In this document: in pieces, positions 23,270-35,630 of the stretch
Numbering within the stretch: position 1 is the stretch's first letter
Layout of the letters: every line of letters begins with the position of its first letter
Source: Cryptomeria japonica
Lineage: Eukaryota; Streptophyta; Pinopsida; Cupressales; Cupressaceae
Assembly (NCBI RefSeq): GCF_030272615.1
Contig: NC_081414.1
Location: forward strand, 52,012,636 to 52,076,635
Reading direction: 5' to 3'
DNA: 64,000 nt
Translations under genes and position numbers: made by a program
Notes under the pieces: model-generated
Database searches by the model: none
What the model was told of the DNA's origin: nothing
The model's input: only the letters and a program-made list of their open reading frames with translations

Positions 23270-26200
23270 ATATTAATTTTATAAGTAATGTTATAAAGAA
23301 AATATAAATTGAAATGAGGTTGAAGTTTTTAAATAAAAAATAATTTAAGTGGTGACACACACATGAGGTCATAATTTATTTGAAAATTGCTTATTTTCTC
23401 AATAGCCTAATTGAGCACATGGTGTAGGAGAAATAAGAAGATTTTAGAAAAGAAATTTAAAATTTAAAATATTAAGGAATAATTATTATATTTAGCAAAT
23501 ATATGACATGGGAGTTACAAAATTATTCTATGACAAGAATAATTCTATTCAAGGCATTTTTATGACAAAAGAGTTACAAAATGCATTTTTGGAAGATAAT
23601 TCAAATTTGAATTTTGAATGCATGGTCAAATGTAACCCCCACTATGACAACAATCATTTTTGCATGAAATTAATTTAAAAATTATTTATTTTCTCAATAT
23701 GCTATTTAGCACATGTTGTAGGAGGAAATGAGAAGGTTCTAGAAGAGAATTTCAAATTCAATTTTTGCATGTAACCCCCACTATGACAATTAATCATTTT
23801 GCATGAAATTATTTTGGGAAAAGAATATGGAAATCAATTAATTTATTTTGGAGTGGGAAAATGACTCTCTTTTCTATATATTGAGTTCTAAATTTTCAAA
23901 AATGGGGAGTTCGTTGTTTTTTGGATGATAAAGTAGTCTTGAAATTCTTATGAATTTATTTTCAATACCATGTTAGTTGTAGGAGAAATTTTGTAAATAT
24001 GTTGCAGGATTTTGGAGAAGATCATTACCAAGCTTCAAGGAGGAATTGAAGGAGGTCAGCAAGGTTCTTCATTCAAATCCAGGTTCCCATCTTGCACATT
24101 CATTGCTTGCTTTTTCTTTTCAAAGAAAATCTTCTTCTCGTCTCTTTCAGAATTTTGCACATAAGAAAGTTTATATTTATATTTTTATTTTTTTTAAAAT
24201 CTCTTTTATCCATTTCAGATTTTTGCAAGGAAATCTTTTTCAGTTTTTGTTAATTGATTTAATAAAATACATGTAATAAATTGCTTTTCTATCCACAAAA
24301 AAAAGAAAAAGAAAAAAATCTTCTTTTTTTACAGAATAAAGAAAACAAAAATAGAAATATATTCATCTCTGTGTATTTTAGATAAATACCCATCTCTGTG
24401 GATTTTAGGAAAATATTCATGTGTGGATTTTAGGAAAACATTAATCTTTGTGCATTTTCATCTCTTTGGATTTTTTGGAAAAAAAATATTATTCCCTATG
24501 CATGTATGAATTTAAAAAAAAAAAAAAAGTAAATCTTGCCTTGATTAATACATTAGTAAATTTCCCTTCAAATATATATTATATAAACATATATATCAAA
24601 TTTATTTAAAATCATATTAAATTTATGTTCTAAATTTGTTTGTAGATTTAAGTTTATTATTATATTATTAAAAGATTTTGAGTCAATTTTTTTTAATAAA
24701 AACATATATATATATTGAGTTAGGAATTGTTTTATTAAAATTGAATTATACTTTAGAGTTTGTAATTAAATTTTATGTGTTTAATGTAAAATTAAAAATG
24801 TTTTAGAATATTGAAAGTTATTTTGAATGATTAAAATTAATAAGCTTATAGTTCTTTGAAATTTAATTATGCACTTGGTGATTAAAAAAATCATTTAGGA
24901 TTAGTTTATAATTATAAATTTTAATAATTGAAAATTAATCAAATTTATTGATGGATTTATTTATTGAGGTCTATTTAATGAAAAATGGTTATATTTATTG
25001 ATATCTATTTAAAAAGGATTAATGAGACCTATTTATAATCTAACCTTATTAAAATTAATGGAAATGTGTTTAAAATATCATCTCTAGTTTTAAGAATTAG
25101 ATTATTAATATATTAAAGGAAAATTTAAGCGAAAAGGGTCTAACCCATATTAATGGATACCTTATTGGAGTTTTAATTATGGAAAATTAAGTTGCAAATT
25201 TGAACTCTTTTTAAATTCTAAAGAGTTAGTATCTCCTCAATGATGGGAAAAGAGTCCCTTGGGTTTTGAAAAGATAAATATTGCATAAGGCAAAAGGATC
25301 AATTAACACTTGAGAATTTCAATAGATAATCGAGCACTAAGAGATCTATCATCTTGAATTAATCCTTCTTAGGATGTAGATATAATAGTTAAATCTCCTT
25401 ATTAAACAAATTAATTTGACTTAGGAAAAACAAAGCAAAGGAAAATGGTATTGCGCCAATGATACACTTATTCCATAGTTTTGGATCTTTTCATCAAATA
25501 AATAAATCCTAATAGTAAGTGGGTTCCCTCAAGACATTCAATACATTTCAAATATTTAAGTTCTTTAATTATTGGATTTCAAAACTAACTTTTGTATATT
25601 TCAATTTGTACAAGTATCAAATGTTAAAGGAATTTACCTAACAAGTAAATGTGTTTAGATTCATAGCAACCCTTTTAGGTATTTCAGCAATATGAGTTAA
25701 TGTTAAACAAAATTTTGCTTCAATTTGAAATGTTGATTATTTGGTTTGTTTCTTTATTAGATGCCAAGATATGAGTATATAAGGCATTGCGAATAGTCAC
25801 TTCTTTTAATAGTTAAAATCATTTACCTTCTAGCTAAAAGAAACATAAGACTAGTAAAAAGGAAAAGTTACACTTAATAATACAAGTAATTAGTAAGGAT
25901 AAATTTAATTAACATTAAAATTAGAGGTAAATTGCATAGTTAAATATTCATATGGTCATAGTATTAATTGGGATGCAAAGAGAGTTTATTCAAAATTGAA
26001 ATTGTTTTAGCAAATGAGTTTCAAGAAACCCATTCTGTGATCACTTAGAAAATTTAATAACAATTCTAATTGAGGGTAATTTAAGGAGCAAACATTAGCT
26101 CCCTTTGAAGTATTTGAAATTGATAAAGTTATTATTTTTAGAATGTATCCAACGATAAAATTAACGTTACATCAAGTGGAAGGAGTAATTAGTTATCACT

Positions 26201-27980
26201 TTATAATCTTGCAAAGGTATTAGTTCAAAAGCAACTAGAAGTTTATTGATTAGAATTGTTTTATTAGGAGACTTAGTATTATTTACTTGGTTAACTACCA
26301 AATGTTTACACTCTTGTCTAATCTCTTTTTCAAACAATTAGTAACTAAGAATAATGTGGTTAGTTTGAAGCTTATTGTTGAATAGTTGTTTCATTTTCCC
26401 TTCAACAAGTGAGTATTAAATTCATTTCTCAAATTATAATTATTTGATAATTTAAATTCTATTTCAAGCAATTTAGTACCCTTCAAGTATTAGGATTCAC
26501 ATTTAAAGTAGTGTTATCATTTGTAGATGAGATTTGTATTCCTTCATATGGAAGAATTAGTTGGGATTATTATAAGTACTTTTCACTTCAAACAAGTAGG
26601 TGTTAAAATTCATTTCCAAATTCTTTCTATTCAATCATTTAATTTTATTTCAAGCAAATCAGTACTAGGATTCATACTTGTTGTGTAACGGTTTGTCCCA
26701 AAACAATTATATCTTGCAAGTAATTCAAATCATTTTCATAAGTTCTTTGGAAGTATCATGGTTTCCAAGCAATTAGTAATTTCATGTATTTAGTTCAAGT
26801 TTTCGAATTTTTAATTATCATAACTTTCCTTAGGAGAAAATACTATTCCAAGTAGTCTATTTGTTTATATTCCTTTCAATTGCGTAAAATTCATACTATA
26901 GTTTTTAAATTCAAGCGATAATTCCTTGTATATAATAATTTATTTTCATAATTGTATTGGTATATTGCTTCATTTAAGATTCATGAATTCAAAGTTAAAT
27001 TCCTAGTTAGATAATTAAACGAGGAGTTAAAACCAAAAATTAGTGGTGTTCGGTATCTATGGTGCCTCTAGATCACACTTACAGGTAATGTCGTTGTGTT
27101 GAACTATTGCACTTAATGCCTAATAAAGCTGCAATAACGGTGTCTGTGGCATCGTCCCTCTAAATCATCGGGGAGAAATAAGGGTCATTTGGAAGTTAAA
27201 ATCCAAGGGGTGGGTAATCCCCCTTGGATCGATAATCTAAAAGATTAAATTTTAAATGAATTTACATCTGATCGGTTGAACTTTAGATAACCCCATTAGC
27301 GTTTGGATGTGTGTGAAGATCATGGAAATTTATTTTATCTTGATGCAATTCAATGGATGATAACGGATTAAGGGTGACGTATTTAATAGAAAATAGAACT
27401 TAGTTGTTTTAGGACACAAGCAGAAGGCCACCTTAAGCCTTTTTGTTATAGAGCTACCATCATGGGTAGCAACCGCAGAGAAATTGTCTAGGACATTGAC
27501 CCTAGAAAGGGTTGCGTACCCACCAAACAATTTACATTAAACCATAGTTAGAAACCAGAACTACATAGTTTATGCCTTGATCCTGTGCCGAAACGGGTAT
27601 GTAGGCAGTCTAGGGATGGAGTTGTCCCTTGTACTTAGGCGTTCGAGGATGGGGATTAGGATTTGATTATGGGTGAGTAGTTGGTTCTTGAAGCTCCTTG
27701 GTCTTTTAATCAAATGGTGCAAATAATAATTGAAAGGTTAAAATTAATTCAATGCATACTCTGAAGGAATCTCGTATGGATTCGCTTGACTTCCTGAGGC
27801 TTTAGGCCGAATTCTAAGGAAAAACTCAAGCTTGTTTATGTAATTATTCTTATACTCCTAAGGACAGCAACCTCGATGCACTCCTAGTAGGGAAGTGTAG
27901 TCTTTAGAGACTGGCTCAAGACCCGAATGGTCCCGATGAGTCTAAAGTCTTTGGCCAGAGCATATCCTATTCTTATGAAT

Positions 27981-28161
27981 AGATGCCTACCCCATTTGGG
28001 TAGATGCCTATCCCAGATTGGATAGATGAAACCTCTTGTCCTGTATGGACAGATGCCTAACCCGTATGGTTAGATGCCTAGTCCCGTATGGATAGATGCC
28101 TAACCCATATGGCTAGATGCTCATCCTGGTTGGATGGATGCCTATCTCCTTTGGATAGATG
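27981..28161. repeat. 21-22 bp tandem repeat of AGATGCCTA-type units
   Basis: Eight to nine imperfect units of the form AGATGCCTAnCCCnnnTGGnT, in which the CC and GG parts are self-complementary so that each unit can fold. It lies 130 bp from the right end of S1. One unit is longer (27 bp) and the last is partial. Confidence 0.9.
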
Positions 28162-28296
28162 TACCTGAGTATGTGATTGAATAATAAAAAAACAAATAAG
28201 TATAAGTAAGAATAAGAAATCAATATTTTTATATATTAAAAGAAAAAAAAAAATCAGTTGCATTTTTGGATTAAGTAAGTGGGTTATTACAATAGA

Positions 28297-29721
28297 GTCT
28301 CCTATACCATATCCAGATATCATCAAACTTAGCCATAAGACATGTACTTATATTTGCATTTAGCTGAAATAATTACCTTTGGTCTGCATACTGGTGGCCA
28401 TCAAATCACCATTCTTTCCTTTCATTTTGCACACTCCATTTTTGAATTCTAGAGTGAGTCCACTATCATTTAGCTGGGCAACAATCAATAGATTGTGTCT
28501 GAGACCTTCCACCCAATACACATTGTCAGCACTGCTCTTTCCATTCAGAGAGATGGACCCTCTTCCTTTGACCATACATGGTGCATCATTACCAAACCAA
28601 ACCACACCACCATCATATTCTTCCAAAGATAGAAACTTACTCCGGTCACCAGTCATATGATGAGAACAACCACTGTCAATAATCCACTCATTAGAATTAT
28701 CAAAGCGGGAGACAAGAGCCTTCTTGTCTGACACATCTTCCTTTACTGCAACAAACACAATATCTTCATTCTCTTCATCTTCTGATTCCTCATCTGTGAC
28801 ACCTTCATCAACTGCAACAAAGCAGTTTCTCCGGTTTCCTCCTATGAATTTCTTGAACCTCTCCGGTTTGTCCTTGTTGTCACCATTAGGACAGTTTATA
28901 GCAATATGTCCTATCTAGTTACAAGAAAAGCATTTCAAAGGGAGCTTACCTCTGTATTTACCAGTTCCTTTAGGAAGTTTCCTTGCAAGAAGAGCTTCAA
29001 ATTCCATCAGGATCTCCTCATCATCCATTTCTCTGCTCTATCTTGGTTCACCACTGGTGCTTGCTTCTTTTCCTTTTCTAGATGGTACAGCAAAAGCTCT
29101 AAAAGTTGATTCAGTCTTTTGAACACTGCCATCAAAACTATTTAGCTCATAGGCTGTCAACTTTGCAATGATGGATTCTAGGGATACCTTAGTCTTGTCT
29201 GTTGATCTCAACTCCTGAATAGCAGCAACCCTTATTGCATAAACCAGTAATAAGGATCTCAGAACTCTGCTTACCACAATGGAATCTTCCATTTAACCAC
29301 CTGCACTCTTGATATCTCCAACAATAGTTTTGATTCTTATTCCATACTATTGAATGGTCTCACCTTCAACCATCTGCATGTCTTCAAACTTCCCTCTAAG
29401 GCTTTCTTCCTTAGCTTATTTTACATGCTCATCACCGCCATAGATATTCTCAAGAGTGTCCCATACTTCTTTGGGATTATCTTTATCCTAGACATCAATA
29501 AACTCAATGTTAGATAAGCTACTGATTAGGGCTTCCATGACTTGCCCATTCTCCTATATTTCTCTCTTTTGATCATCGGTGAGAGTACCGGTAGGAATAA
29601 CAAAAGCATTCTCAACATAGCTCCAGTGTTGCGCACCCATGCTTCTGATGTAAATCTTCATCCTGTCCTTCCATATTTTGAAGTTATATCTGTTGAACTT
29701 TGGACCTTCCCTCTTCATCAT
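28297..29721 (-). pseudogene. C2 gag and protease
   Basis: The frame opens at ATG 29721 (MMKREGPKFN) and runs as a Copia gag through VWDTLENI near 29450 and IRVAAIQEL near 29220. The zinc knuckle near 28930-28890 reads CFSCN then a TAG then IGHIAINC, so all Cys/His ligands remain. The protease site is WIIDSGCSHH near 28670. The frame is cut at the GAG-pre-integrase region by S1 at 28291. Stops are mostly TAG where C1 has Gln or a similar residue. The gag is homologous to that of C1, but its stops lie at other positions, so the two copies decayed separately. Confidence 0.9.
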
Positions 29722-29778
29722 TACAATAGGATCTTTCCCTCAAGTGGTTAAGCTTACAACACAGAGGACCTGGAGCAT

Positions 29779-29790
29779 GCTCTGATACCA
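29779..29790 (-). promoter_or_regulatory. primer-binding site of C2
   Basis: TGGTATCAGAGC on the minus strand, two bases inside the 5' LTR edge. It is the standard Copia site matching the initiator Met tRNA 3' end. Confidence 0.95.
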
Positions 29791-29792
29791 AT

Positions 29793-31340
29793 TGATAACT
29801 CAATGATGAACAATAAGTACCAAAATGGTACTGAGAGGGGGGGTGAATAAGTACAGTCACAAAAACTTTCCTGAACTGGTTTAACTGCAAATGTCTAACA
29901 AACAGTGACACCTGTCTGAAACATAGTGCAACCGGTAAAGCTAAGAATGACTGTGACAAGCAGTAACCAGTTAATCACTTAGCTTTCCACTCAACTTAAT
30001 ACTACACTTTCATTTCACCCTTATGCATGAATAGGTAATCTATCATCAGAAATATAATAATAGCTAGCTCAAAATGATTACCTTTAGACACAAATCACTT
30101 AAATCATCACATGGAAAATACTACACATGACACACAGATTTTTCACGTGCAAACCCAACTGGGAAAAACCAAGGTGGGGATGAATACCCACAAGTTGCTT
30201 TTGAACTCTTTAGAAGTCCACTCTATTAGGAGCCTAGTCCGATTAAAGACTATTACAATAGGTTCTACTAGGAACCGATCTTGTTAGAGATCACCCGATT
30301 AAGGGATCGCTAAATACCTGGTTAAGGGTTAAACCCTGTTAGAGGTTACCTTGTTAGAGGATTTCAAGAACTTAATGAGTTTGAGTCACCCTGTTAAAGG
30401 ATTTATAGTAAGCTGGTTAAAGCTACCCGGTTAAGGGATTTTCCAACTGTTGAAGTGGTTAAAGATCAATAGGTATTACAATGATCTGATAATAGAACTC
30501 AATGCCTAATGCAGATCCGCTTAAGTTCCTTCCTTCTGCACACACACTATGCAGGAATCAATCCTCTTATCTCATCTGGTCTGGCAAGAATCACGTATCT
30601 TTGCACTTAGATACACACACACACCATTTCCCAACAACCTCAGTATGAAACACAACATCGACCTTATAGAAAACAGATAGGTCGATAGCATAAACCCTAA
30701 ACCCTAAACATTTAGGCTAAGCAATTTAGGTGGTTCAATCCTGGCCATTGAACACTTTGCATTTGAATACAATGGTCTTGAACATATCTCAAGATATTAT
30801 GCATCGTTCGTTCTTCATCATTTCATGGAGGTGATAACCCATCACGCGTTCTCCACCGTTTGCAGGGACTTTGCACATTCCTGAGGAAGATAGGATAAAT
30901 CTCCTTCATGCAAGATCCTTCATGCACATAAGGCTAACATGGCAACACGATCTGATCTTGATTACAATGCTAGCTTATCACACAATGTCATCGGTTGAGT
31001 CACACAAGCTTGGAACACTTCAACCGGAAACCCTTAAGCTAAGACTACCAACTAGTAGTCATACCATATTAAGCCTTAATAGAAAACATTCCATATGCTG
31101 GTTCACATTCCATCATACCAGTTCACTTGGAGAAACATACCGCTTCACCTATTGCTAATATACCGGTTCTCTTTGCCAGCTACTTAGCTTCAATATACTT
31201 GTTCACTTCTTTGCACATATACCGGTTCACCACATTATACCAGTTCACTTTTCAGCATATTGTCGGTTCACTCTCTTGTATATTGACATCAATGATAACA
31301 TAATATCATCATGTCAACATACTCTGCACAAATGCCAACA
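29793..31340 (-). repeat. 5' LTR of Copia C2
   Basis: 1548 bp, pairing with 18707-20258. In transcription order the first 260 bp (31340 down to about 31080) carry eight spaced copies of a GTGAACCGGTAT-like motif, a likely U3 regulatory array. Further in, 30190-30480 holds the degenerate CCTGTTAGAGG/CCCGGTTAAGGG array shared with C1 and S2. Confidence 0.93.
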
Positions 31341-31345
31341 CAACA

Positions 31346-32578
31346 TATAAGGGATTCAAAGTATATCAGACAGGTGTGAAGTCAGCATTTCTGAATGGAA
31401 TACTGGAAGAAGAAGTATACATTGAGTAACCAAATGGTTATGCTTTGACTGATGCAAAGGATATGGTGTGTAAACTGCACAAGGCACTATATGGTTTGAA
31501 GCAAGCACCGAGAGAATGGTATGAAAGGCTACATTCACACCTAATGAAGATATGTTTTCAGAGAACCAGTAAAGACAACAATATATATCTCAAATCTGAA
31601 GGTGATAAGATACTAGTGAGTGAAGTGTTTGTAGATGATATCATATTTGGAGGCAATGATGACATGAGTGATGACTTTGCAAATGAGATGAAAAGTGAAT
31701 TTGAAATGTCTCTGGTAGGAGAGATTAAATTCTTCATAGGTTTGCAAATTCAGCAGATGAAGAGTGGTATTTTTATCACACAGTCTAAATATGTGAAAGA
31801 GGTATTGAAGACATTTGGAATGAGTGACTGTAAACCAGTTGGGACACCAATGGTTACAAGTTGTAAACTGTCTAAGGAGGATGAAGCCGCATCTGTTGAT
31901 GAAAATGAGTATAGGTCAATGATAGGGAAACTACATTATGTTGTTCACAATCGACCAGATATTGCTCATGCAGTTGGTTTAGTTGCCAGATTTCAGAAGA
32001 ATCCAAAGGAAACACACTTGATAGCAATCAAAAGGATATTCAGATATTTGAAAGGTACTATTGATTATGGATTATGGTATCCATATGCAGGTAACTTTGG
32101 TTTGAAGGTTTATACAGATGTAGACTGGGCAGGTAATGTTGATGAGAGGAAGAGCACAATCGGTGGTGCATTATTTCTTGGAGGAAGACTTGTATCTTGG
32201 AGCAGCAATAAGTAGATCTATATATCATAGTCCACTGCTAAAGCTGAATATGTTGCAGCATATATGAATTGTACCTAGGCAACCTAGATGAAACACATTC
32301 TGGAAGGATTCAAACTGAAGATTACAGATTCAGTAAATATTTTATGTGACAACACCAGTGCAATAAATATTTCAAAGAACCTGGTGTTGCATCCTAGAAC
32401 CAAGCATATTGAGCTGAAATATCATTTCTTGAGAGAGAAAGTCTAGAGTAAAGATGTTTTATTGGAGCATGTTTCTACTAAGGAGAAGCTTGTGGATATA
32501 TTTACTAAACCTCTCCCAAAGACTTTTGAGTATCTTAGAGGTCAGCTAGGGGTTGTGCCCCTACATGAGGTCAATTGA
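31346..32578 (+). pseudogene. C1 pol, second part: rest of RT and RNase H
   Basis: Continues the RT cut at 18706: [17 protein letters not shown] then a TAA where C2 has CAA-Gln (31425), [13 protein letters not shown] near 31483, the catalytic FVDDIIFGG near 31630 and GLQIQQM near 31740. RNase H begins at YTDVDWAG near 32112 and has KAEY near 32240. Further stops follow at 32213 and at 32270 and 32281 (TAG for Gln and for Trp, compared with C2) and about 32446. The frame closes at VPLHEVN, TGA 32576-32578. Confidence 0.92.
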
Positions 32579-32883
32579 GTAGATTGGAATACATCAGTCT
32601 CGGAGCTAATTGAAGAATATTGAAGCAGGATTGGTGTAGAGTGGAGTTATTCTATAGGGGGAGCACCAAGTTGTAGATTGACACTGCATGTTTTACTTTC
32701 ACTTTGGCAGTGTTGTTAAAGGGGGGGAAGAACTATATGATTGATAGAGAGAAGATCCAGGAAGTTACCAGTTGAAGACTTGGTGAGTTAGTTGAAGGAG
32801 AGTACATGGTAAAATGTAAACCAGGATTCCTATACACAATCATCACAATCAAGGGTATTGATACTTGTATTGCGATCAATGCC

Positions 32884-32895
32884 AAAGGGGGAGAT
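32884..32895 (+). promoter_or_regulatory. polypurine tract of C1
   Basis: AAAGGGGGAGAT immediately before the 3' LTR. The preceding CATTGATGCC is also conserved in C2. The 300 bp between RNase H and this tract is non-coding. Confidence 0.9.
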
Positions 32896-34257
32896 TGTTG
32901 GCATTTGCATGAAGATTGCATTGATGAACTATTATGTTGTCATTGATGCCAATTGTAACCGATAATGATGTTGTTATGATGTGTTTTGCAACCGGTAGGT
33001 GAGCTAGTGAAGGAAACCAGTATTACTTGAGAAGAAGTGAGATCAGCTGGTAACCCTACCTGTTGATGTGCCAAACCCTAACCAATGGATCTTGGTGAAT
33101 TGGTTGTATTGGTTTATGATCAAATGATGAACGGTAATGATTATGCCATGTATGCATGTTTTATGTGAATATTTTCAAATGGTTTTTGGTGCGTAGAGAT
33201 AACAGTTTTATCTTGGGAATGAGCAAGTACATTACATGAAGTGGAAACCCCGTGATAAGTTATAGGGATCGATGAAGCAGTGATCAAGGAGAAGTCAAGG
33301 TTTTCTTGAATGATGTGCAATGATTGCTATGTAATCCAACAGTCATACTTGAATCAATTTGTTTGTAATCTATATGAGATATTAGGTTTATGATGTGTTA
33401 CCGACCTATTGTTTTGTTTTAGTGTTGGTAATTTTGGTTGAATGTAAGAGTGATTGATTACCAGACTAGAAGATGCATCTGCGGTATGTGTAAAGGTAGA
33501 TAGGAGCATGAAAAGGATCTGATCAAGTAGAGTAGTGTTGTTCACCAGATTAGCTTACCCCTATTGTTCTCTAACAATTACAATAGTCAAATCCATTAAT
33601 CAGGTAAGCTTTAACAGGCTTAGGTACTATCTAACTCCTCTAACTAGGTGATTCATTAGCTTGGATTTCAAATCCTCTACCAAGGTTACTCCTAATAGGG
33701 TATTGCTTCTAATAGGGCATTATAGTCAATCCCTTAGTCAGGTGGTCCCTAACAGGATCTTTTCTTAATAGGACTTTTGTAAAAGATTTTACAGGCTTGG
33801 CTCCTAACAGGGTGATCTTCAAAAGAGTTCATAATAATTGTAGGTACTCATCCCCACTGTGGTTTTTCCCATTTGGGTTTCCACGTCAAAATCATTGTGT
33901 CAAGTGGTGAATGTTTTCTATGTTAATTTTCTTAACTACTAAATCCACTTAGATATGATATGATGACCGACATCAATCTAAAGTGTGCTTTTACTTTTGT
34001 CAGTAAAGTATTTGGATGTTTTGGTTAAAATGTTTTGAGAGTTTCAGAGTTGTTTTACTGTTATTCTGTTATGACAATCAACCGGCGTACTTGATAGTGA
34101 TATTGCATTTGTTAGTTCAGTGTTTGAACCAGCCAAATCTGAGTAAGACTTGAGAGGCTGTTTTTTAGTTTGGTGAAAGTCTAGTCAGTTTTCTAACTAC
34201 TGATTCACCCCCCCTCTCAGTAGTTGACTAGATCCTTATTGATTCATCATACTAACA
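32896..34257 (+). repeat. 3' LTR of Copia C1
   Basis: 1362 bp, starts TGTTGGCATTTGCATG and ends CATACTAACA. It lacks about 40 bp present in the 5' copy, mostly small deletions such as at the TTATAAGGTCGATG position (about 33415). Confidence 0.93.
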
Positions 34258-34262
34258 CCTAA

Positions 34263-34289
34263 ACCATCCTCAATCAATTTGATACATGT
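34263..34289 (+). other. 27-bp sliver of G0 between C1 and S2
   Basis: These bases lie between the right TSD of C1 (34258-34262) and the start of S2, and include the S2 target CATGT (34285-34289). Joining 14382, this piece and 43646 restores continuous G0 sequence and a readable frame. Confidence 0.85.
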
Positions 34290-35537
34290 TGTTGGCATTT
34301 TGCATATAGATTACATTAATGAATGTTATCATTGATGTCAATTGAACCAGTGAATGGTATTCATGATATTGCTGATGTTATTGTTGTTATTTCTATTGTC
34401 TTGTAACCGGTATGATAAACTTTGAGGCAGATGTTGTAAACTGGTATATGGTAGTTTGTAAGTTGAACCGGTGTAAAGGGTTAAACCTTTCTATGTTATA
34501 TAACCAGTAAACCCTACCAGTTGTTTTTTATGATAAACCCTAACTGATCAAGTTTGTTGGTTTAAGAGCTAATGTTGAGTAGTAATGATGGAGACACATG
34601 TGATCATTATATGAGGATAAGTTCAGATTGATTTGGCATGTTTGTTTGATTGTCTTGGGAAGGAGCAAAGTGGATTGCATCTAATGCATAACACACGATG
34701 AGTAACAAAGTCTGATGAAGCGGTGATCATGGAGCGGTTGGAATTTTAATGATTAATGTGAAGAGATTGTTATGATTTGTAACGGTCAAGATTATACTGA
34801 CTTGTTTGTAATCTCGATGATGAGAATTAGGTTTTTGTTGTGTTACCAACCTAGTTGATTTGTATTTAAGGTCGATGATATTGTTTTGTTAAGAGTTGGC
34901 AAAGTTGGCAAGATTGGCAGAAACCAGTTGAGTGTGTGGTTGCCTAACCAGTGCATGGATCTGTAGTTTGAGTAAAGGTAAATTTAATCTTAAGAAGGAT
35001 CTGATCAAGCAGATGTAGTGCTATTCAGAAAGATCAAGAAAACCTATTTTTTTCTAACAATTATAGCAGAAATTGAAATCCCCTAATTGGGTAAGCTCTA
35101 ACAAGCTTGGTTACATTCTAAATCCTCTAACAAGGTGGTCCATTAGTTTGGATTCTCAAATCCTCTACCAAGGTTACTCCTAATAGGGTATTGTGCTTTT
35201 CATCAAGGCATATTTGTAAATCCCCTAACCGGGTGATTCCTAACAGAATTAGTTCTTAATAGGACTTATTGTAAAAGCTTTAACATGGTTGACTCCTAAC
35301 AAGGCAAACTTTAGAAGAGCTTAGATAGCTATCCTTGTGAGTCTCATCTCACCGTCGTTTTTACCTGTAGCGTCCTAAAATTGTGACACTTGCAATTTCG
35401 ACTGCATTTGGGTCTTCACGATGGCAATGCAACACAAAACCTGAATGGAGACCCCGAAACTTGTTCACGACACCAAAAACTGCATTTTTCAGCACCCTGG
35501 CCTGATCCTCCTTGCACCCTGCTGCCCTTGGAGGTGG

Positions 35538-35630
35538 GACCATGGTGCCCAGTGCCCTGGTCCTTCAGGACTAGGGTGCCCAGTGCCCTGGTCCCCCAGG
35601 ACCATGGCGCCCAGCGCCCTGGTCCCTGGC
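35538..35630 (+). repeat. 31-bp GC-rich tandem repeat in G1 LTR, three copies
   Basis: Units start at 35538, 35569 and 35600 with the pattern GAC.A.GG.GCCCAG.GCCC followed by TGGTCC. The 3' LTR has only two units (about 42178-42238). The blocks are strikingly GC-rich against the AT-rich surroundings, and similar CCCTGGTCC wording occurs in the G0 LTR (12248-12290). Confidence 0.9.

Larger units (their letters stand above)
23168..28291. mobile_element. S1: 5.1-kb non-coding insertion, probable large solo LTR
   Basis: It starts TGTCATAACCC and ends GGGTTATTACA, nearly perfect inverted ends of the TG..CA type. The flanks are GCAGA (23163-23167) and ATAGA (28292-28296); the interrupted integrase codons of C2 show GCAGA (minus TCTGC) was the original target, and the two changes are both C-to-T/G-to-A type. 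No reading frame above noise is present. The length and the ends fit the long LTRs of chromovirus-type Gypsy elements (Tekay-like TGT.A.A.CCC ends), left after LTR-LTR recombination. A non-coding LARD is the alternative. Most of it (23.3-27.0 kb) is very AT-rich. Confidence 0.75.
18707..31340 (-). mobile_element. Ty1/Copia element C2, inserted in C1 RT
   Basis: LTRs at 18707-20258 (3') and 29793-31340 (5'), flanked by CAACA at 18702-18706 and 31341-31345. Primer site 29779-29790 and polypurine tract 20259-20270 give the minus orientation. It encodes the same domain order as C1 with clearly related proteins but different LTRs. The solo LTR-like unit S1 splits it. Without S1 it is about 7.5 kb. 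Confidence 0.95.
14383..34257 (+). mobile_element. Ty1/Copia element C1, interrupted by C2
   Basis: LTRs at 14383-15787 and 32896-34257, flanked by the 5-bp duplication CCTAA (14378-14382 and 34258-34262). Primer site TGGTATCAAAGC and polypurine tract AAAGGGGGAGAT sit at the expected inner edges. Gag and pol run on the plus strand but are split in the RT by the 12.6-kb element C2. Without C2 it is about 7.2 kb. It inserted into the repetitive frame of G0. Confidence 0.95.

Noticed and set aside
27981-28161. CRISPR-like array
   Set aside because: Units are contiguous 21-22 bp repeats without unique spacers, within a plant retrotransposon.
23168-28291. S1 as a DNA transposon because of its inverted ends
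   Set aside because: Ends are only about 11 bp, begin TG and end CA, and the duplication is 5 bp; no transposase frame exists. An LTR origin explains all of this better.
14383-34257. tRNA or rRNA genes
   Set aside because: The tRNA-like pieces here are only primer-binding sites of about 12-19 bases. I saw no cloverleaf or rRNA core sequence anywhere in the window.
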